Source: Flavobacteriales bacterium UBA6049 (GTDB lineage: Bacteria > Bacteroidota > Bacteroidia > Flavobacteriales_G > Salibacteraceae). Taken from it: a stretch of 19,272 bases of DNA. How positions within the stretch are numbered: position 1 is the stretch's first letter; every line of letters begins with the position of its first letter. The translations under genes and the position numbers were made by a program. The stretch spans positions 1 to 19,272 of the forward strand of contig DIYR01000193.1 of NCBI GenBank assembly GCA_002429085.1. The letters run 5' to 3'. The notes under the pieces are model-generated. The model saw only the letters and a list, made by a program, of their open reading frames with translations. It did no database searches and was not told the origin of the DNA. Below, piece after piece: positions 15,096 to 19,272 of the stretch.

Positions 15096-15950
15096 ATGGA
15101 AACTACACAAACGCAGACCATCGTTGATTACGCTAGATGGACAGATCGTCTTTTAGCAGATAAATCAGTTTATCAACAAGCAAGTCCTTATCCACATATC
15201 ATGTTTGATGATTTCTTGGAAACTTGGGCTGCAGATAAAGCTTTAGAGGTTTTTCCAAAGGTGAAAGACGAAGGGTGGATTCATTATGTGCATGTGAATG
15301 AAAAGAAGCATGGACTAAACAAGTTAGACTTGATTCCCTCATTCATTAGAACAGTAATTGATGAGTTGAATAGCAAAGAATTTATCGATTACCTAGAAGA
15401 ACTAACTGGCATTAAAGGACTTTTGCCAGATGATACATTTGAAGGAGGAGGAATTCACCAAAGTGAGCGTGGTGGCTATTTGAATGTTCATGCCGATTTC
15501 ACAGTTCATCCTCACCGAAGAAACTGGAGAAGACGCGTGAATGTACTCGTTTACCTTAATAAAGATTGGGACGAGAGTTACGGTGGAGATTTAGAATTGT
15601 GGGATCGAAAAATGACAGCTTGCGAACATAAAATTGCCCCGCTGTTCAATAGAGTAGTTGTGTTCAATACAGATGAAGATTCCTATCATGGATTACCTGA
15701 TCCATTAAAATGCCCTGAGGGGAATTCACGTAAGTCTATTGCGTTATACTACTTCACAGAAGAAACAGAAGCTCCTAGAAAAAGAGCAACTAATTATAGA
15801 GCTAGACCAACAGATGGAGCCAAGTCAGCTTTGATTTGGGCAGATAAACAGGCCATTGCTGCTTACAATTGGGTAAAAGGGACTTTAGGTATCAATGATG
15901 ATTTTGCCAGTAAAGTTCTGAATGTATTAGGAGGAAAGAAGAAGAAATAG
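15096..15950 (+). CDS. 2-oxoglutarate/Fe(II)-dependent oxygenase (prolyl-4-hydroxylase-like)
   Basis: Cytosolic dioxygenase of the P4Hc-type double-stranded beta-helix fold, coupling 2-oxoglutarate and O2 to hydroxylation of an unknown substrate. The iron triad is visible as NVHADF (His132, Asp134) and SYHGLPDP (His198); Arg212 in NSRKSIALYY is the likely 2-oxoglutarate anchor. Supporting strand motifs are RRVNVLVYLN and YGGDLELWD between them. The 284-residue length fits, with no signal peptide; the C-terminus is basic (KVLNVLGGKKKK). The start is the only suitable ATG after a good -7 box. The stop is two bases before the start of the membrane glycosyltransferase gene, so they form an operon. 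Related bacterial proteins act on proteins, peptides or surface sugars; which applies here is unknown. Confidence 0.88.
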   Translation: METTQTQTIVDYARWTDRLLADKSVYQQASPYPHIMFDDFLETWAADKALEVFPKVKDEGWIHYVHVNEKKHGLNKLDLIPSFIRTVIDELNSKEFIDYLEELTGIKGLLPDDTFEGGGIHQSERGGYLNVHADFTVHPHRRNWRRRVNVLVYLNKDWDESYGGDLELWDRKMTACEHKIAPLFNRVVVFNTDEDSYHGLPDPLKCPEGNSRKSIALYYFTEETEAPRKRATNYRARPTDGAKSALIWADKQAIAAYNWVKGTLGINDDFASKVLNVLGGKKKK

Positions 15951-15952
15951 GA

Positions 15953-17611
15953 ATGTCTACATCTTGGAAGAATACTAGCCTAGTAGGGCTTGTAGCAGCA
16001 ATAATCTATATACCATTTTTAGGAGGTGTTCACTTATTTGATTGGGACGAGATCAATTTTGCAGAGATTGCACGTGAAATGGTTGTGTTAGGAGATTACC
16101 TCCGTATTCACGTAAACTTTATACCATTTACAGAAAAGCCTCCTTTGTTTTTTTGGCTTCAGGCAGGTGCTATGAATCTATTTGGTATTGGAGAATATGC
16201 TGCTCGTTTTCCCAACGCATTAGCAGGCATTTTTACCCTAATGACTTTGTATCGTTTTGGAGAGAAACTATACAATGCACGCTTTGGGTTTTTATGGGCT
16301 GGAGCTTATTTCGGTAGCGTACTTCCAAGTTTATATTTCAAAAGTGGAATCATAGATCCATGGTTCAACTTCTTCATATTCTTAGGGTTATATCATCTTA
16401 TTCTTTATTACTGGAAGAGAGAGAATAAGGCAGATATAGAACTTAACAAAAGTCAATGGGCATACTTAGCATTGGCAGGATTGTTTACTGGATTGGGAAT
16501 TTTGACGAAAGGTCCAGTAGCATTTCTAATTACAGGTTTAGTACTTGGTATATATTGGATTTTGAAGAGATTTAGACTGTATATTACTATACCTGCATTT
16601 GTATTCTATTTTGCTGTAATGATTGCCACTTGCCTAGTCTGGTATGGGGTAGAAACCCTAGTGCATGGACCTCAATTTATGATTGAATTCACCATCCGCC
16701 AATGGACAATGTTTAGCACACCAGATGCTGGTCATGCAGGATTCCCTGGGTATCATTTTGTAGTATTATTATTCGGATGTTTTCCAATGTCTGTATTTTT
16801 AATTCGTGCTCATGGTAAAATGCCTTTAGAGCGATACGTAGAGCGAAACATGCGCACTTGGATGATGATTTTATTCTGGGTCGTATTGATCTTGTTTACC
16901 ATCGTAAAGTCTAAAATCGTGCATTATTCATCAATGACTTATTTTCCTCTGACTTTCTTGGCAGCACAAGTAGGTTACTACATGCTGAAAGATCAAGTGA
17001 AATTAAGTGGTTGGATGAAAGGTCTTTTAGTCTTCATAGCTGGCTTGTTTGGAATTTTGTTGATTGCTCTGCCATTTGTAGGAATGAACGTAGATATCAT
17101 TAGGCCATTGTTCTCTCAAGATCCATTTGCAATGGCTAATCTAGATGCAGATATTCCTTGGACTGGAGTAGAAGCTCTAGCGGGAGTTTTATTGATTGGT
17201 ATTACCGTAGGATTCTTAATGTTCTATAAAAATCAACGTGTTCGAGCATTCCAAACGCTACTGATTGGAACAGGAGTTTTTGTGTTTGCTACACTTATTT
17301 TGATCATTAAGAAGATTGAAGGAATCTCGCAATTAGCAGCAATGGAATTCTACGAATCTAAAAAGGGTTGCGATTGTTATGTGAAACCAGAACGATTCAA
17401 AAGTTATGGGCACTTGTTTTATTCAGAACCAATGCCGGGTGGCGATAATAGAAGAATTGATAGTCAGTGGTTAAAGTATGGTGATATAGATCGTGACGTA
17501 TTCTTTGTAACCAAAATTACAGGCAAGAAAGAGCTAGAGACGATTGAGGATGTAGAGTTATTGTACGAAAAAAATGGCTTCGCATTTTGGAAACGCGAAG
17601 CCAAGAGATAA
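15953..17611 (+). CDS. ArnT/PMT-like membrane glycosyltransferase (GT39/GT83 type)
   Basis: Polytopic inner-membrane GT-C glycosyltransferase, expected to move a sugar from a polyprenyl-phosphate donor to lipid A, protein or another periplasmic acceptor. The family's catalytic loop is clear: FDWDEINFAEIAREM with Asp32-Glu33, then GDYLR and FTEKPPLFFWL (about 59-69), GEYAARFPNALAG and KSGIIDPWFNFF. About 11-12 hydrophobic segments follow up to residue 455. A soluble tail (about 460-552) with CDCY and no close match in my memory ends the protein; it likely faces the periplasm. Length is 552 residues, normal for ArnT-like proteins. It is second in an operon with the oxygenase, and convergent with a GT2 gene that may make its donor. 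The 3' end also contains the terminator of that opposing gene. The acceptor is unknown. Confidence 0.88.
   Translation: MSTSWKNTSLVGLVAAIIYIPFLGGVHLFDWDEINFAEIAREMVVLGDYLRIHVNFIPFTEKPPLFFWLQAGAMNLFGIGEYAARFPNALAGIFTLMTLYRFGEKLYNARFGFLWAGAYFGSVLPSLYFKSGIIDPWFNFFIFLGLYHLILYYWKRENKADIELNKSQWAYLALAGLFTGLGILTKGPVAFLITGLVLGIYWILKRFRLYITIPAFVFYFAVMIATCLVWYGVETLVHGPQFMIEFTIRQWTMFSTPDAGHAGFPGYHFVVLLFGCFPMSVFLIRAHGKMPLERYVERNMRTWMMILFWVVLILFTIVKSKIVHYSSMTYFPLTFLAAQVGYYMLKDQVKLSGWMKGLLVFIAGLFGILLIALPFVGMNVDIIRPLFSQDPFAMANLDADIPWTGVEALAGVLLIGITVGFLMFYKNQRVRAFQTLLIGTGVFVFATLILIIKKIEGISQLAAMEFYESKKGCDCYVKPERFKSYGHLFYSEPMPGGDNRRIDSQWLKYGDIDRDVFFVTKITGKKELETIEDVELLYEKNGFAFWKREAKR
17568..17602 (-). terminator. 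Intrinsic terminator of the GT2 gene, inside the opposing CDS
   Basis: A perfect 8-bp stem (ggcttcgc at 17576-17583 with gcgaagcc at 17595-17602, 11-base loop) is followed on the minus strand by one A and then seven T (17574-17568). It lies about 30 bases past the GT2 stop codon, within codons for the last residues (NGFAFWKREAK) of the membrane glycosyltransferase. On the plus strand no T-run follows, so the polarity is minus. Confidence 0.75.
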
Positions 17612-17632
17612 GAATTCTGTAGCTATATTCTG

Positions 17633-18376
17633 CTACTTCTTGAATATTTTGAATTTTCCTAGCCCAATTTTCTGAAGGAAGTAACTTAATGATGTCCACA
17701 ATACCCCTAAACCATATATGGAACTTCGCTTAAAGTTGATACTTGAAGCTTCTTCAAAATACTTGGTAGGACAAGTAACTTCTGCAATTTCATATCCTTC
17801 AAAGCAAATTTGAGCTAGCATTTGATTATCGAATACAAAATCGTCTGAGTTGATATTGTAATTGATTGCTTCTAACACCTCTTTGCTAAATGCTCTGTAA
17901 CCAGTATGATATTCACTCAATTTCTGGTTCATTAATATGTTTTGAGTAAGCGTAAGAATACGATTAGCAATGTATTTGTAAATTGGCATTCCGCCTTTAA
18001 GAGCACCTTTCCCTAAAATTCTAGAAGCCAAAACCTCGTGATACACATCGTTTGCAATTAAGTAACACATAGATGCAATCAACTTTGGAGTGTATTGATA
18101 ATCAGGGTGAACCATGATCACAATATCTGCTCCAATTTCTAAAGCTTTATTGTAACATGATTTTTGATTTCCTCCGTATCCTTTGTTTACTTCATGGGTG
18201 ATCACATGCTCAATTCCAATTGACTTGGCTAAGTCTGAAGTTTTATCATTACTCTTATCATCCACTAAAATTACCTCGTCTACAATGTCACGAGGAATTT
18301 CATTATAGGTCATTTGCAGTGTTTTTTCTGCGTTATACGCAGGCATTACTACAACAACTTTTTTTCCGTTGATCAT
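17633..18376 (-). CDS. Family 2 glycosyltransferase, DPM1/polyprenyl-phosphate hexose synthase-like
   Basis: Cytosolic GT-A-fold enzyme using a nucleotide sugar. Motifs in order: VVVVMPAYNAEKT (residues 7-19), EVILVDDKSNDKT (34-46, Asp39 and Asp40), NKGYGGNQK (64-72), and the metal-site variant IVIMVHPDYQYTP (85-97), then SEYHTGYRAFS in the acceptor half. This HPDYQY variant is, to my knowledge, common among GT2 proteins near polysaccharide and lipid-sugar genes. Length is 247 residues, without the C-terminal membrane pair of some relatives; the tail is basic and partly hydrophobic (FLQKIGLGKFKIFKK) and may touch the membrane. It is convergent with the ArnT/PMT-like gene, 21 bases between stops. 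A donor-making role for that enzyme is inferred. Starts with ATG right after a -7 box. Confidence 0.88.
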   Translation of the reverse strand: MINGKKVVVVMPAYNAEKTLQMTYNEIPRDIVDEVILVDDKSNDKTSDLAKSIGIEHVITHEVNKGYGGNQKSCYNKALEIGADIVIMVHPDYQYTPKLIASMCYLIANDVYHEVLASRILGKGALKGGMPIYKYIANRILTLTQNILMNQKLSEYHTGYRAFSKEVLEAINYNINSDDFVFDNQMLAQICFEGYEIAEVTCPTKYFEEASSINFKRSSIYGLGVLWTSLSYFLQKIGLGKFKIFKK

Positions 18377-18381
18377 GCGGC

Positions 18382-18389
18382 CAAAAATA
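18382..18389 (-). promoter_or_regulatory. -7 promoter box for the GT2 gene
   Basis: The minus strand reads TATTTTTG, a full match to TAnnTTTG, only five bases before the ATG at 18376. It follows a terminator, so a promoter is expected here. Transcription would start at or very near the ATG, suggesting a leaderless message. No -33 TTG at the usual distance. Confidence 0.5.
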
Positions 18390-18409
18390 GGTCAAGCGAT
18401 TGTACTAAT

Positions 18410-18438
18410 AAAAAAGCCCGAGCTATAAAAACTCGAGC
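18410..18438 (-). terminator. Intrinsic terminator, minus strand
   Basis: On the minus strand a 7-bp stem GCTCGAG/CTCGGGC (18438-18432 with 18422-18416, one U-G wobble) is followed by six T (18415-18410). The wobble exists only in minus-strand RNA (C-A mismatch on plus), which fixes the polarity. It ends either the YifB/ComM transcript or a small RNA. Confidence 0.75.
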
Positions 18439-18640
18439 ACAGTCGATACTTAGTGGGGGAACTCGATAATCTTTAATCTTCCTACCTGCTATGCCCAAAA
18501 GAGAAAAACTCTCAAAACAGGGGGGAGTATTCTATAACGGTGGTTGAACAGTAACTAGGTTAGGCTATCACTATTCCCTCATTTCCTATTACTTACAAAT
18601 CTCATTCCAAGATTGTGTTTTCTTGGATTTACTTATAAAA
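18439..18640 (-). ncRNA. Candidate structured small RNA or structured 3' UTR
   Basis: No ORF of note fills 18439-18687. The minus strand shows consecutive hairpins: a 7-bp stem TCCAAGA/TCTTGGA (18606-18627), a 10-bp stem GAATAGTGAT/GTTACTGTTC (18546-18576, three G-U wobbles valid only in minus-strand RNA), a small nested hairpin with CCTG/CAGG outside and GAGA/TCTC inside (18485-18521), then the terminator at 18410-18438. The 5' end is not defined; a near -7 match TAGTTTTC lies near 18650. It could be an independent RNA of about 200-230 bases or the tail of the YifB/ComM message. I do not recognise a named RNA family. Confidence 0.35.
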
Positions 18641-18687
18641 GAAAGAAAACTACCGTTATTTAATAGGATGTTTTTGGGAAACTTGCC

Positions 18688-19272
18688 TCATCCAAGGAAT
18701 CCTTCGCGGTCAAGTGACCTGTATTGTATGGCCTCTGCTAAATGTTGAGCTTCTATTTTTAAGGATTGATCAAGATCGGCAATTGTTCTAGCTACTTTAA
18801 GAATGCGATCATAGCTGCGAGCAGATAGATTCAATCGGTCAACAGCTGTTTTTAGAAGAGCTTGTCCATTAGCGTCAGTTTCACAGAATTTGCGCATAAG
18901 TTTTGGCGTTAACTGTGAGTTAGTGTGAATCCCATTTTGATCTTGAAATCTTTCCGCTTGAATTTTTCTGGCATTCATTACTCGTTCTCTTATGGTATGA
19001 CTAGATTCACCTTTTCGTTTTTCGGTGAGTTGTTCAAAAGGTACACGTTGAACTTCTATTTGCAGATCTATGCGATCCATTAATGGTCCTGAAACTTTGT
19101 TGAGATAGCGCTTTACTGATTGTTCACTATCAGTAGAGTTCATTGGGTCATAGAATTCTCCGCTGGGAGAGGGGTTCATGCTTGCCACCAGCATAAAGCT
19201 CGCTGGATAGTCTACTGTGATTTTTGCTCGAGAAATGGTAACTAAACGATCTTCTAACGGCTGACGCATTAC
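18688..19272 (-). CDS. YifB/ComM-family Mg-chelatase-like AAA+ ATPase, C-terminal part (partial)
   Basis: About 194 residues of the C-terminal end are visible; the frame stays open to the window edge (a Val codon precedes RQPLEDR), so the ATG at 19269 is internal. The segment RQPLEDRLVTISRAK follows the Walker B and sensor area. ASMNPSPSGEF replaces the NPCPCG form of other phyla, as known in Bacteroidota. SGPLMDRIDLQIEV is the conserved arginine-finger region. The Mg_chelatase_C domain shows LNLSARSYDRILKVARTIADLD and a final EAIQYRSLDR. The family's ComM is a branch-migration helicase for natural transformation; many bacteria keep a homologue of less clear role. Codon use and strand fit the neighbours. 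A 250-base stretch with hairpins follows its stop. Confidence 0.92.
   Translation of the reverse strand, partial: VMRQPLEDRLVTISRAKITVDYPASFMLVASMNPSPSGEFYDPMNSTDSEQSVKRYLNKVSGPLMDRIDLQIEVQRVPFEQLTEKRKGESSHTIRERVMNARKIQAERFQDQNGIHTNSQLTPKLMRKFCETDANGQALLKTAVDRLNLSARSYDRILKVARTIADLDQSLKIEAQHLAEAIQYRSLDREGFLG

Noticed and set aside
17619..17636. Hairpin gtagc/gctac between the convergent glycosyltransferase genes as a terminator
   Set aside because: Only five base pairs, followed by TTCTTG without a solid T-run; the 17568-17602 structure is much stronger for the minus strand.
19200..19272. ATG at 19269 as the start of the YifB/ComM protein
   Set aside because: The frame continues to the edge and the residues there (RQPLED) belong to the middle of the family, so the gene is cut by the window.

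Overview
The window looks like chromosomal DNA of a member of the Bacteroidota, most likely a Flavobacteriales- or Cytophagales-type environmental bacterium. Signs are AT-rich coding sequence, two secreted proteins with C-terminal type IX secretion (T9SS) sorting domains, TAnnTTTG-type -7 promoter boxes, A-rich leaders without strong Shine-Dalgarno sites, and a YifB/ComM protein with the NPSPSG variant loop. I see no phage, IS element, CRISPR array, tRNA or rRNA; most of the gene content is ordinary core or semi-core material. The genus-level assignment is inference only.

Layout. 1-6497 (+): the end of a TetR-type regulator, then a tripartite RND efflux operon (TolC-like outer-membrane factor, lipoprotein adaptor, 1207-residue inner-membrane permease), closed by a clear intrinsic terminator. 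6609-9345 (+): a type I GAPDH, then a secreted alpha-amylase-family (GH13) protein that has lost its catalytic residues. 9376-12550 (-): two overlapping genes for secreted T9SS cargo, one a predicted seven-bladed propeller and one an unrecognised cysteine-containing protein. 12551-13027 is a 477-base gene-poor gap with clustered palindromes and one doubtful 48-codon ORF. 13028-15007 (-): an N-acetylglucosamine-kinase-like ATPase behind a gene of unknown function, probably one transcript. 15096-17611 (+): a 2-oxoglutarate/Fe(II) oxygenase and an ArnT/PMT-like membrane glycosyltransferase, two bases apart. 17633-18376 (-): a DPM1-like family 2 glycosyltransferase, convergent with the previous gene, with its terminator inside that gene. 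18377-18687: an intergenic stretch with several hairpins and a minus-strand terminator, a candidate small RNA or structured 3' UTR. 18688-19272 (-): the C-terminal part of a YifB/ComM AAA+ ATPase.

How they may work together. The efflux genes form a full tripartite pump whose probable repressor is the TetR protein. The GT2 and ArnT/PMT proteins could be donor synthesis (polyprenyl-phosphate sugar) and periplasmic transfer; the co-transcribed oxygenase is an intriguing companion. The GH13 protein keeps the fold signature of SusA/neopullulanase-like enzymes but lacks the nucleophile, so a binding or structural role is more likely than hydrolysis. The most notable points are this pseudoenzyme, the four extra membrane segments in the RND permease, the structured non-coding stretch before the GT2 gene, and a terminator embedded in an opposing coding sequence. 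I found no clear case for a wholly new multi-gene system.
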